Notes under the pieces: model-generated
Databases searched by the model: none
Told to the model about the DNA's origin: nothing
Seen by the model: the letters and a program-made list of their open reading frames with translations, nothing else
Program-made: the position numbers and the translations under genes
NCBI RefSeq assembly: GCF_964340395.1
Contig: NC_135561.1
Span: 2,659,501-2,723,500 of the forward strand
Source: Glandiceps talaboti
Lineage: Eukaryota > Hemichordata > Enteropneusta > Spengelidae
Length of the DNA: 64,000 nt
Reading direction: 5' to 3'
Part shown: positions 27,703 to 39,990 of the stretch, piece by piece
How the letters are laid out: every line of letters begins with the position of its first letter
Position numbering within the stretch: the first letter of the stretch is position 1

Positions 27703-29365
27703 TTAGTTTCGAAATCTCGCCATTATACGTTTCACCTTGCCAACCACATCAACCCCCCCCCCACCTCCATAAGAAGTAGAATCGTTTGGCAATCTCCTCA
27801 GCAACATAACAGTCATTGTTACATAATGTACGTTCATTTTATATGAACAAAGACATGACAAACTGTATCAGTTGTCTTAAGATTGCAAAGGCGTGAAATT
27901 CTGAGTTACAACATTCTAATTCATTGGATTAAGACTATTATTTTAGCATTGGGCGCTGTAAGACAGCTTATAGGTATTTTATACCTGATGACACTGTTTT
28001 AACAGGACGGTTAATGCTCGACAGATCTTTGGAAACCCTTTGAGTTGCGTTTTGTTGAGACCATCTAGTTCTCATTTGTCTTTTTAACTTTAATAATGTC
28101 TGTAAATTTCCAATTAATTTTGTTGACATTAAATCACAGACGTTTATTTGCTATTGGTGTGATGTTCTTGTGCGTTGGCTCGGGTTGAATTCTCACCAGC
28201 ATTACCGATACGATCAGTGCTTCCAAACAGTTTTTGTTGCAGCCAGGACTCTGTTGTATGTCCCTGCCAGCAATTTATTTTGTATGACGTTTCGCTACAG
28301 TCTTGGCAATATAGCTGGTGTACAACTATGTTAACATTACATCGACCTCTCTTTCTTTCCCGCCTCCCTTCCTCCAGTTACAAAAAAAAGGAAGTACACA
28401 CTACAACACAAAAACGTTTACAAACTAGGGGTATATCGAACTCAAGCTGTCCGTGAACATTGATGAGCTTGGTCATGTAGTGCGGTGAAATGGATAAATG
28501 CGATAGAACTAATCAATATTACTACGTATACGGTATCCACAATGTCGCAGAAATCAGTTGAACTATTGAAAATCCGTAAGAAGGGGTGATTTTTAATAGT
28601 TCTTTCTGTCTTACGGTGGAGGTTGCCTTATTACAAAGTGATCGGTTAAATTTTAATCAGTTTTATGAACGGTATTAGTGAAAGTTGTTTGTCGCCCACG
28701 TAAGCCATGGAATCATTTTTTTTAGTCTAAGAAGGTTTATCTTCTAACGTAGTCACTGTGTAGGTGTGTTGTATGTTTAACCTGAAATGAAACCAATTGA
28801 ATGCACAGGGTTGTCTTCGCTACCGTTTTAGCTGCAAGGAAACAATCGAGACTGAACTCGTAGAATGTGTTACTTTACACGTACTTGTTTTTTGAGACAG
28901 ATTTATCTTAAAGGAAGTTTGATGACGATGTCTATCGTCCCTTTTATTTGTACGAAACTATTTTGCAGCATGATTAAAAGTTCAAGGTATAACAATAATT
29001 CTGCTATCAGGTTTATTTCCAATGCTTAATGCACTTCGCATATATATATATGAAGTCAGTGGTAAAATTTATCCGTAGCACAGTGCTCGATACGTCTGCA
29101 CGCAGAGCGGAGTATATGTTGCGGGTAGAAGAAAATCAAGTAGGGGTTTTCGTCGCTGCAAGACTGTTTCGTGAGTAAATTAATCGTCAGCAGATGCTGA
29201 TGTACTGAATATACCTCGTATAAATCGTGTTGTGTAAGGCGGGTTTTACATAGGTTGTTGAGTGGTGCTTTTGTTTGTATAAAAGGTGTTAATTATGGCG
29301 GTGTGCGATAAGGTCAGTTGTTACACAACAATGTTTTATTTCTATTTTATTTCTTGTCGTCATAG

Positions 29366-29367
<2 letters not shown>

Positions 29368-29431
<64 letters not shown>

Positions 29432-29436
29432 GTATG

Positions 29437-29473
<37 letters not shown>
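29368..29473. repeat. (TA)n array
   Basis: TA units with a few GTATG interruptions, left flank of the first 65-bp module. Confidence 0.95.
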
Positions 29474-29475
<2 letters not shown>

Positions 29476-29537
29476 CTCGGTGAGTATCAATCTGCTAAGA
29501 CAGTGCTCTATACCGCAGTGGCAGAGCGTAATAGTTT
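29474..29537 (-). repeat. TA-flanked module M, copy 1 (64 bp)
   Basis: Begins AACTCGGTGAGTATCAATCT on the + strand and ends GCGTAATAGTTT. It is the same as 29622-29685, and its first 27 bases recur at 53514-53540. I place it on the minus strand because there it continues directly from the ribozyme-bearing arm of the hairpin in copy 2. Confidence 0.9.
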
Positions 29538-29621
29538 ATATATATATGTATGTATGTATATATATATATATATGTATGTATATATATATATATATATATA
29601 CATACATATATATATATATAT

Positions 29622-29685
29622 AACTCGGTGAGTATCAATCTGCTAAGACAGTGCTCTATACCGCAGTGGCAGAGCGTAATAGTTT
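29622..29685 (-). repeat. TA-flanked module M, copy 2 (64 bp)
   Basis: As copy 1, but joined without a gap to the 141-bp hairpin. Read on the minus strand, the order is hammerhead-like motif, AAGAAAGAGTTCC stretch, then this module, then (TA)n. Confidence 0.9.
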
Positions 29686-29815
29686 TGGTTGTACTGGAAC
29701 TCTTTCTTGGGTGTAACTCGGAGTTTCACGCATATTGCGATCATCAGACACTCTGATGATCGCAATATGCGTGAAACTCCGAGTTACACCCAAGAAAGAG
29801 TTCCAGTACTACCAA

Positions 29816-29820
<5 letters not shown>
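29680..29820. repeat. Near-perfect 141-bp inverted repeat (69-bp arms, 3-base loop)
   Basis: Arms at 29680-29748 and 29752-29820 are reverse complements with one mismatch seen by eye (GGTTGTACT versus GGTAGTACT); the loop is CAC. Each arm carries the sequence found at 58875-58946, so the palindrome most simply reflects two copies of one element joined head to head. TA arrays or module M flank it. Confidence 0.95.
29711..29751 (-). ncRNA. Hammerhead ribozyme-like motif (type I, minimal), copy 1
   Basis: On the minus strand this reads stem I GUGU, core CUGAUGA, stem II CGCA-AUA-UGCG, core GAAA, stem III CU-CCG-AG closed by A15.1-U16.1, cleavage triplet GUU, then ACAC pairing back with GUGU. 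All invariant core bases are present. The pair at the base of stem II is U-U instead of the usual G-C, and stems I and III are short. Short-stemmed type I hammerheads are known in the terminal repeats of Penelope-like retroelements. The + strand arm (29752-29820) has the same core and stems II and III, but lacks the 5' half of stem I. Confidence 0.5.

Positions 29821-29900
<80 letters not shown>
29821..29900. repeat. (TA)n array between hairpin and MITE
   Basis: A pure TA run of about 80 bases. Confidence 0.98.
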
Positions 29901-29903
<3 letters not shown>

Positions 29904-30322
29904 CACTCAATCTGTGAAATTGCCCAATTCATGAAATGGGTAGGTAACTTTGCCCAGTTCATGAAATAGTCAATCGTGTTGCCCAGGTTATGAAGTGGGT
30001 ATTGTAAGATATGCCCAGTACATGAAATGAACATCTTTTATAGGACACACACAAAATAAATGTCAGTCAAACAATTTTATTATCATGTATTTACAAACTC
30101 ATCAATTCACAAATCTTATTTTATTATAATCCAATGTGGCTTGTGTTTTTAATAGAGTTTGATAATCAACACCCAAGTTCAAAACTCTTGCCCCCAAAAT
30201 TTAATTTTGCTCCCTTTAGATCGTAATCTATACTCTCGTTTGTATAAGGTTGACCATTCCATAAACTGGGCAAAGTTACATGCACATTTCATTAATTGGG
30301 CAGTTTCATGGATTGGGTGTAA
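29901..30322 (+). mobile_element. MITE-like element with terminal inverted repeats, copy 2 (422 bp)
   Basis: Same family and orientation as 22361-22752. It keeps the TTACAC...GTGTAA termini, the subterminal GCCCA-A/G-TTCATGAAAT units and the internal ATTTAATTTTGC landmark. It is about 30 bp longer because of an additional subterminal unit near 29980-30010. It abuts a pure TA array on the left and a short TA stretch on the right, consistent with insertion at TA. Confidence 0.88.
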
Positions 30323-33300
30323 CATATATATTTACCCACTTCCATAAAACTATGTATGTACAAATGGCATCTTTCACCTCATATGTTATGATATGTCATG
30401 TTATGATATGATATGATATGGATAATCATGGCAGTCCATGAAAAACTCTAAATGTAGTTATCCAAATCTGCGGGCAAACCCAACCGCCAGTACCCCCGTT
30501 ATCTTTGAATAATGCTGACATTTCTTTTACACTATAATGACGTCAGTAAATTGATCTCTGCTTACTCTAATGTCGATCGCCATTTTGATATCGACCATTG
30601 TTGTGTTATTTCAATTTGGTCTGAAGCAATCAGCTAATGTAGTATTGATTTTGGGCATAACAAGTCGAAGACATGACATTATGTTACAATGTAACTTTTA
30701 AAGTAATCAATAACTCCTATACTTATTTCTTTAGTTAGCTTTTTCGTTTGATTGGTCGCCACTTAGTACAATATTTATTCATTTTTTTTAACAACGACGA
30801 TAGCAAATCATCTCTGATGCAACGATTTCGATAAAATTCACAGTCATACAGCATACTTAGGCTTGCGAAAAGTCAAATGTTTATTTCACGTGTGTAATCG
30901 ATACCTATTACACTTTATAAATCTGTGTCATTCTTCACATGTCCAGTAATTCTGTTATTTACAGTTTTTTAAGTAAGCAAATTTATTAATTAGCTGTAGA
31001 TCAAGACTCCTTTTCCTACTTGCAGATGAAGATGTTTCTGAAATCGTTCAATGAACTGATACTCCAATAAAATCTGTTTTCATTCATGTAATGGATTCGA
31101 CAGGTATATGTACATGTCCATACAACCGATTCGGTATTTTTTTGGTGACTGTTTTATGTACAGATAGGGTGATCTTATACGTTATAAATACATGTAGCTA
31201 AATACGAGAGATGGCTGTAGGGACATCAGCACTTGAAGAGGAAATGGAAACATTATTTTACTAATTGTTAGTAGCGTACAGCCATGTCATTTTTACGTGT
31301 ATACGAAAGTTTGCAGCATTGACATCGGTAGCTGCAAGGTCATATGGATTGCATAACGTTTGTAAGGTCAAACCCATTAATTTGTCTATACACAAAATGA
31401 ATTAATAACCTTGAATATTATCAAAATGCACGTTTTCTCTTTACGTATGTATATTAACGAATTTTTTTTTTTCATTCTAATATTACCTATACATAATTAT
31501 CGAGATGTGCACACATACACACACACATTTCTAAAGTTTATCAATACAATCATGTACGTACACGTTCGTAGCCCAAATCAGATAGCATTGTATTACTTCA
31601 TAATAGGATATAAAAATGCCATAGTGCATGAAACACTATCATTAACTTCTAAGTACTATAATGAAAATGTCAAGATTTCTTTATGTAGTCTAAGGTTTGT
31701 TTTGATTGGTATTATTTCTTTAAAGTAACTTAAAGAACGGTAACAGAATATTTCATGTAATAATTTGTCCTGAAAGCGGTACCCTTTATGGGTGTTCTTT
31801 ATGTCCAATGCCATCACAGTTATCCCATTTCCGCCCCATTAGGTCTAATAAATAAGGTTAATTGAAGTCGTCTTTAAGCTACAAATTAAGCATTTACTTA
31901 GGACTTCTATTGATGAGAGCGCCTGATACTGGACAAAAATAGCCCAAGTACATTAGAGTAAATTTTCCTTAAAATAATTCTTAGCTAACGCATCTCTTGA
32001 GTGTAACCTCGAGATACTAATGTATTATATGATGACCAATTCCTGCTGTTTTAATCTATAGTGTGCATTATTCTAATGCTTTTAAAGAACACATATCAGT
32101 TTACGTTTCTCTTTTCCTTGATCAAATTATGGTCATTCTCTTTCAGACTATCTCTGCCTGATCTTCATACAGTCTCCCGTGGGATTATACGCTCTTTAAA
32201 AACCCTGCTTGCGTCTGTCATGGCATATTTCTCTGGCAAATGAGACCTGATAAAAATGGGTCGTTGCATCCGTTCCGCTTTGTTATTTACCTGAAACACC
32301 GGTGAAGAGACGCTAAATGATGTATTCGAATCAGGTGATTCCTAGAGCTATCCATATCATCATAATGATGTTATGATTATTCTTGGACATTCCGTAACAT
32401 TTGTACCCTACCAAACTGAGCTAAACCTTCCGTTGCTAAAGAAAGTGCTTATGTCTGAATAATTCACTATCTCCTATTACCGTGTTCGTGCGTTCTAATG
32501 TTATATATTAAAAATTAAAAGGACGAAAATAAGCATTTCAATATCAATCTAGTACACCCCGGTCGCAGTACGTAGGTGTTGTTCTTTGACTTAAAGTAAT
32601 ATTCTGAAGCATGACGACACAATATTTTTTAAAAAGCCTTTAAAATAAATTACATTTCCGTTCGACTACAATAACACAATTGATTGATAGGCATGTGGGG
32701 TAAGCTTCCGTCTAGACTTTATTTAGATGCAATCTTTTGATTTACAGGTACAATAAAACATCACTGGTTTTATAACCAAAGTACTAGTATAAGTTCACTT
32801 GGCCTGAAGCAAATACCCGAATTATGATGTCACCGTCCTTATGGGTGAAAGGAAGGGTTGATAATAGTTATGATATTATGCGGAAACTATCATGCCTATC
32901 ATATGGTATAACGGCCACGGTTCATAGCATGTGGTAGAATAAACGATGGTTATATCTTTTTCTAGGAATTTCTTCTCTAACGACAGACCCTTTCAGGTGG
33001 TAAGTCATTTTATAGCATCCCTGGTGTGAATATGACGATGGTATCATCGAAATTATAGATTGCAAATGAGATATCCCGGAGTTGTGCCTGTCATCAATGT
33101 TATTGAAAAGTCTACTGGTTTGTTGTTATTATAAAACATTGTATGGTGAAAAAATATACCCATGGATAAGAGATGTAGAGAACGATAGTACTGCCATATA
33201 GTGCTGCGTAAGTTGAGTGAAATATGTTTTCAAAGTAACTTGACGAGTATTGAGTATTATTTTGTACTCAGTGCTCTTCAGAGGATATCATTGAAATTTA

Positions 33301-33938
33301 TTTTACATTTAGTGTCTAACTTAATGTATATCATTACTAGATTTTTTGTCATGTACAGGCATTGGTAGAAAAGTGTACTTTTAGTCTTCAACAAGGTAGT
33401 AATGTTCACCAATCAGCTTGATAAAATGTTATAAACGTGTATGTCTACATGAGCTACATGATACAGCCTTGTGTGAAATCTATTATTTCCCATGCATGAT
33501 ACAGGACATAAACCAAGGATTTCACATGTTGAAATTACACGTTATTTAAAGTACGCATACATACTAGCAAAATATACTTTCTTGTAGTAGTAACACGCGT
33601 GCATCGTTTGTTTAAACGACAACGTTAATTACTCACATTGTTTATGAGGCACACAAACTTGTTCAATACAAAAAATCACACGAACAAACACGCAAAGAAA
33701 ACAACACACACATTCAGTCATCTATTCACGAAATCATAAATCATACGTAATAAACAACGTTTCTTATTTATTCACATTACTTATTTAGAACACAGGTAAT
33801 TCTAGATTTTCGATAAATTTAGAAAAGCAATCAAACTGTACAGGGAATGATACTTTATAAGTTATAAAATCGAGCGATGCTATGTTAATGTATCGTGTAA
33901 TGTGAGTTTTACGTCTGTGCGTTGTTGTTGTTGGGTTG

Positions 33939-33941
<3 letters not shown>

Positions 33942-33986
<45 letters not shown>
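33942..33986. repeat. (GT)n microsatellite
   Basis: Pure GT run. Confidence 0.98.
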
Positions 33987-33987
<1 letters not shown>

Positions 33988-35837
33988 ATGAATACGCAAA
34001 CAATTTTAAGTAGACTCGGCTCGAACTCGGCCTCGAAACAATCTAACTGAAAAATAATTTTGTACAGACAAAGAAACACTAAGAAATCAAAACAATGTAC
34101 GAAATCTCGAACTAAGCCCAAAATAACACAGAAAACCTTGCAACACAAATCTAACATTGAGTATACAGTAAAAACCTTTCATACTAATGTCGTGTAAGGT
34201 AACAGGGAAAAAATCAGAAATACATCTAGACGAGTAATATGAATGCAAGTCGTCAAAATGAAAAATACTATGAATATTTTAGGATATCTTGTTTCAACAG
34301 ATCTATATTTCAGCAAACATTGTCATCATGTAGCGTGATGTACCATATATTTATGTTATTTTCAATAGTACAGAACTATTTGACACATTTTCTTATCTAG
34401 ATACGTGGGAAAATCAGCAACGTTGAGGAATAAATTGAACCAAGGCTTAAAGATAGCTCAGGTATCTATATCATACATGCTTAATCAATAAATTGAACAG
34501 GGACCTACGTAATACGTTTACCCATATTCATATCCGAGGGAATATGTTGACCTTTTATAAATTGATTAAAATATACTAGTACAAGCTTCCATGATAATTT
34601 AAGTATACGTTATTGCTGATAGCGCTGTGTTCATCGAACAACGCCGTGACTGTATTGACTGGAATTTATCAATGCCTTGAATGGAAATGTTATTAATGTC
34701 TTGGAAGAATGTATATTATGTATTATTTGTACATACATACATTTCTTGAGTTGGTATGCCTGCTGTTAGCTTTAAATAATACCCTATAGCTCATCAATGT
34801 GTGTTGAAAAGACACATTCCTTTCATGGTTTTGCGGCCTACTGATCAGTTAGACCTCTTTAAAAAAGTCCCATTTTACTTATTAGATGTTGCTATGCCCC
34901 TGTTAATATGATTGCTTGATAAGTTCTTTTACTGTCACAGTAATACATATCACATTTTGCTAACATATTGATGGAAAATTCATAGCATACTTTACAGAAT
35001 ACTATAGGCTTCATCAGCAATACCATACAACATTATTCGGCATTTGAAACATTCCTCTGTGTAATATCGTTAATCAAAACTCATAAGTTGGAAGTAGCTT
35101 TTGATCCGTACATAGTAACTATGCCTTGCAGAAGGACCTCGTAGGCCATGATTGGAAGAATAGGATGTATTTGCAAAACATAGATCATGATAGTACAAAT
35201 GGATTTGAACTTTGTGTTGAACATCCACTATATTAGGACAATGAAGTTATGTAAACTATCCTCTTGATGTCACGGATCATATAAAACACTTTAACTTTGA
35301 AATTTATATGTGCATCACCAATCATATACAAAGACGTTAAGGTTAATTCATAACGTAACGTTACATTCATCTGAAGCGAAAGCAAATAACACAAAAATCA
35401 AATATCAACTTATATTCAACTACATGTTAGCTAGCCCAAATGTCACAAATAATCAAGTCACTGAACAGTGACTTAGATATAGACAATTGCCTGTCTGCAA
35501 TTGTATGAGCAAATGCGAATGAAAATGATTAAACACTATTGTGGAAAACTACGTTGGATAAATTGAATGACAGAACATTCTTTGCCTTTAAATCCGATCC
35601 GTGTTATTAATATCGGAGTACATTGACGTTGGAAACTGATCTTATAGTTGAATTAAGAATGATAATGTGAAATGAGTCAAGCGGACTATAATTGCATTAT
35701 GATGATATCTCCTACACACATGTAAGGAGACATATTCTATTAAATATCATTTTCTTGAACGAAGTCAATTTAAATATCACCCAGGCAGTTAACAGTTAAT
35801 TTTAAGTTTTAATTGTCTGGATACAAATGTAACCGTC

Positions 35838-35932
35838 TGTCTGTCTGTATGTATGTCTGTCTGTATGTCTGTATGTCTGTCTGTGTGTCTGTCTGTCTGT
35901 CTGTCCGCCCGTTTGTCTCTCTCTCTCTCTAT
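35838..35932. repeat. (CTGT)n and (TC)n microsatellite
   Basis: Impure CTGT and TATG units followed by a short TC run. Confidence 0.95.
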
Positions 35933-36453
35933 CTGTTTGGAAGTTCACATTTAATATGACTAAGCATTGAAAATATTATAACTCGACTATATGTTTAGGT
36001 GTCGCCATCTAGTTCTATAACATGACTTGTTCTAAAAACATGATATGCAAGTAAAAAGTAAAGATAACTACTAATAATCTTAACATAATCCAAAACTTAC
36101 ATTACTTGCATATGTTTTTAATAATTGTTAACACTATATAACATGTCTTTATTATATTACAATATTTGAAAAATAACAATTCTCGACGGATGCATGGTAT
36201 GTGAAACTCCGCATGATAAGTTCCGAGCGAATTGTGTGCAAATTTATTTGCATACTTAGCGACGATCTTCATCTTCACACAAACTTTAGTTTATTGGTTG
36301 TTTCTGGTGATCCGTGTCTGAGTTTAATGAGACATATCGCGGCGAGACACATGACGACTATACACATGCTGTATAATTTGATATGCCTGGAGAGGAAGAT
36401 ATGTTGAACTTATAGAAATGTTTACTTTGCCGTTATTAACAATTGCTGTTCGA

Positions 36454-36478
36454 TGTGTGTGTGTGTGTGTGTGTATAC

Positions 36479-36534
<56 letters not shown>

Positions 36535-36549
36535 CGTGTGTGTGTGTGT

Positions 36550-36582
<33 letters not shown>
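36454..36582. repeat. (GT)n-(TA)n-(TG)n compound microsatellite
   Basis: GT units, about 50 bases of TA, then TG units again. All ORFs here are repeat translations. Confidence 0.98.
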
Positions 36583-36584
<2 letters not shown>

Positions 36585-37648
36585 TAACTGCTATGGAGAG
36601 ACATATACTTAAAATTAGACAATCAATAAAGGCCAACACGTGTCAGTGTTTCGTAACGTAAACACTAAATGAGCGATTACATCTTAAATCAACTCCATCG
36701 GTAAAAAAAAAAGCAGCATATGGCAAATCATATGTTACGCACCTGTCATTGACGCAAGAACTTGACGTATGTGTTCAACGACAAGTCCTGGTGACAGTGC
36801 CGAGGCATTCAACTTACGTCAGCACAGGCCTTGTTATGTCTAGTACGGTGTTTATTTTGTCTGGGAATCAGTACTGTTCCTACTTGCGTTTATATGAAGA
36901 AAATCAAAGAACATGCAAAACCTACTCTGAACATTAAAATGCTTCGAATCTTGTGTCGCTTACATACGATACGATTACGACCAACGAGTTACTCTCACTT
37001 TTATTCAATGTTTCTTGATTCATTTAGAATTATGTCACGTTCAGGCAAATGTTTTATCATTCTTCCATTTCCATATTTAATGTACCGCTGAGGTTACAAT
37101 TTGTGCAACGGTACGTTATAACATTGGCCAGGCGCCTATTGCAATTACCTTTACAGTAGACCCTTAGGTCTAAATTAGTATCCGTCAACATTATCTAAAG
37201 TGGAACATTTCAACTTAACAGTGGAGTTTCATAGAAACATCTTTCTCTCAATTACTTTCACATTTTTATTCATCTATGTCCTAGACTGAGATGATTTATT
37301 CACATCAGGGTGAAGCTTCCAGATAAAGACACATCACGTAACATTGTACTTTCGCCTGAAGCGCATGATTAATGGGAGGGTATTAGTCATTTAATATCGG
37401 AAGTAATTGATTATGTGAATGGTATGGGTGTCTACTAGTTTATCACCTCCGCGAGATTTTTCAATGAACTCAGCACAGTTCAGATGTAGAGGTGGCGATC
37501 AGGCAAAATAACGAAGGTAAAATAGCAAATGAACGATTAGCCGACATCTACATCGGATTTTAATCAGATTGTAAAATTCGAAAGGGTGAAAATGCTGTGC
37601 ACGAAGTATGTTACAATTTATTTCCAGTCACAACTTCTACATACCGGT
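36583..37648. other. Intronic DNA, nothing recognised
   Basis: Within intron 1. The 86-codon frame at 36831-37091 has no recognisable motif. Confidence 0.6.
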
Positions 37649-37650
37649 AT

Positions 37651-37709
<59 letters not shown>

Positions 37710-37712
37710 TTT
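37649..37712. repeat. (TTTA)n microsatellite
   Basis: Pure TTTA run. Confidence 0.98.
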
Positions 37713-38229
37713 GTATATGTACGTTCAGCAAACATGTGATCATATTTTGAAAAATAGCATATACTATTATATAAAACAGACACACATGTCGCACAATATA
37801 TAAATGTTTTCAGTTATTGTATGGTAAAAATACAGTCTTCGGAATTGAATAGAAAATTCAATTACCTGTGTCAAAAACAATAAAATAGCATGCTACGCCG
37901 CATTGAAACTCTTTGAAATTTATGTGTACCTCGTAACGTACACAGTATCCAAAGGTATATACAGGTGAACCTAATTTACAACAAAGAAAATAGAAACGGC
38001 TTGGGCTACAAAGTGGAAATTAAATACGAATGGTAAGGTGAACAAAAAGGCCACATATTTTGAGAAGTATTCTTAGCTGAAAGTGACTTTAATATTAGGC
38101 AGTGACTTTAAAATGATTAGTGTTACCAGTACAGAACATGCAGTAGACACGATATTTGTTATTGCGAAGTGGACAGAGATTATGTACACCTTGTATGTTT
38201 GCCTCTCTATCTCTTTCTGGCTCTCCATT

Positions 38230-38317
38230 CCTCCCCGTCACATTGTCTCTCTCTCTGTTAGTCTGGCTGGTTGACTGGTCGTCTGTCCGTCGGTTTCTCT
38301 CCCTCCCCCTCTCCCCC

Positions 38318-38408
<91 letters not shown>

Positions 38409-38440
38409 CTCTTTCTCTCTCTCTATCGTTTTCTCTCAAT
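38230..38440. repeat. Pyrimidine-rich tract with (CTAT)n array
   Basis: CT-rich sequence leads into pure CTAT units at about 38320-38408, then CT units. A poly-G tract lies at 38773-38787. Confidence 0.97.
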
Positions 38441-39119
38441 ATATATCTAGACACGTATTGATCGATTTAGATAAAATATTTTATTCGCGATTTTGTTTTG
38501 GATAGTAACATGAAGATTTCAATTGTATACTAGTATAAAAGCGACCTTTGGAGGTATTAGAATTTTAAATAAATAAATAGCCATTCAATTCATCGACGTT
38601 TTTTTCATACAGAAGTACAGAAGGTGGTTCTATAAATACATTTTAAAACATTTGTATTCTACAAACAGTTAGTGGACAGAGACTGGTTAATTGCTATCAA
38701 GCATCGACCTCTTGCAAATTAAATCGTCCTTTTTATGAAGAGTATAAAGCAGGGGAACGTCTGCGCGAATTGGTGGGGGGGGGGGGTTATGTACTCTATC
38801 AACTGCCGGCCAGTTTCTTTTAATACTTCATATAAACCATAGATCTAACGTTTTCGTGTCAGGTACACATGTATTAAAATAAAGTAAAGACCATATTTGA
38901 ACTGAATGCATCCTGTAAGGGCAAAACCATAGATTGTTGGGCCTACACACATTGTTGGAATGTAAAATTCTAAACTATAGCTATTATACACGATGTACCA
39001 CTTAATTGGAAAATTAATTATATGCAACTATATAAAATTTGAAGCTTGCATAGTTAATACATCAAGCCTTTATATTAAAAATAAGTGATTTTGCAAATTA
39101 ACCCTATAGCTTATAAGTT

Positions 39120-39720
39120 ACAACAACAAGATCAAAAGGACACATGTACTTCTTTACCATCAATACGTATACTACAATATCTTAAATGTAAAGCTTATCT
39201 CCAAAAGATATTGTCTCATTATTTATCAAAATGATCAATGATACAAATTACATATCACAATTAAAAACTACATAAACAACTGCAGCAAACATGTATGATT
39301 TGTTATGATTGATGGATGTACCAAGTTAAATGAAATTTGAAATTTGAATCCTTAACAAATAGCCTAAAATCACTAATAATGCAAAGAAGTCATTAAAAAA
39401 CCCACCCTAAATCAACATGCTTCAGTGAATATGTGTGCTTTGTCATGGTTAATGTATGTGCCAAGTCATATGGAATTTGAACTTTGCATTCTCAAGATGT
39501 ATCTTATTTATTTAAGTCTTAATTGCTGAAAATCGTTGATTATTCAATTACTTATTAAAAGTAAAAGCTAAATCAGCAAACTTCAAAGGACAGGTGCGCA
39601 TTATTATGGTTGATGCATGTATCAATTATATTAAGCTAAATCAACAAACTTTTAAAGGACATATACGCTTTGTTATGGATTATGTAAAACTATGTAATAA
39701 TTTGTCATAACTCCACAGCA
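39120..39720. repeat. Degenerate tandem repeat, period about 140-160 bp
   Basis: The phrase TTGTTATGATTGATGGATGT (39300) recurs in altered form at 39440 (TTTGTCATGGTTAATGTATG), 39600 (ATTATTATGGTTGATGCATG) and 39670 (TTTGTTATGGATTATG), each preceded by AAAGGACA-like or CAACATGC-like sequence. It is an old, strongly diverged array ending about 110 bases before exon 2. Confidence 0.65.
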
Positions 39721-39832
39721 ATTGTGAACTTCACTTACTCACAGAAACAAATTTACTTTACAAATATATCATTCGTCAATCTTCGTGTGTCATTTTATCC
39801 ATGATAAAAGTGTTATTTTTTTATCTTCATAG

Positions 39833-39990
39833 AAATGAAGAGGATACTGATCAATTGCAAACATTTAAGAACGGCGAACCAGTCAAGTACGTGGGACAAC
39901 CGAGAGAGGTGCCTGAAGACGCCGACCTGAGTAAACTACTCACGGATTTTTTAAACGACCCAAATTTTTCCGTACGCCCCGATGTCAGAG
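39833..39990 (+). CDS. Exon 2 of glycine-receptor-like Cys-loop channel subunit (N-terminal helix)
   Basis: This 158-bp exon encodes protein residues 19-70 plus one base of codon 71. The first ~30 residues are an acidic, variable linker (NEEDTDQLQ and onward) as expected just after a signal peptide. They are followed by LSKLLTDFLNDPNFSVRPDVR, which fits the first amphipathic helix and the conserved Arg-Pro turn at the start of the extracellular domain in Cys-loop receptors. The acceptor is a pyrimidine-rich tract ending in CATAG at 39832. The exon enters in phase 2 and leaves in phase 1, matching both neighbours. The donor at 39991 is GTTCGT: it keeps the +5 G but lacks the usual purine at +3, so it is weaker than the other three. 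Read-through would give eleven more codons and a stop at 40029-40031. Confidence 0.88.

Larger units (their letters stand above)
14354..39832 (+). other. Intron 1 of the channel gene (about 25.5 kb)
   Basis: Bounded by GTAAGT and CATAG. Separately annotated contents are tandem duplications, tetranucleotide arrays, a LINE 3' end, two MITE copies, one arm of a 0.15 kb inverted repeat, TA-flanked modules with the 141-bp hairpin, and a degraded tandem repeat near its 3' end. I see no supported genes or repeats in about 14354-16112, 17603-19730, 21056-22283, 22845-24208, 24712-26485, 26626-27640, 27703-29367, 30323-33941 and 33987-35837. ORFs there are under about 110 codons and resemble nothing I recognise. 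Confidence 0.75.

Noticed and set aside
30538-30545. Perfect CRE-like TGACGTCA (another at 41640-41647)
   Set aside because: An eight-base palindrome is expected about once per 65 kb by chance, and neither site lies at a promoter.
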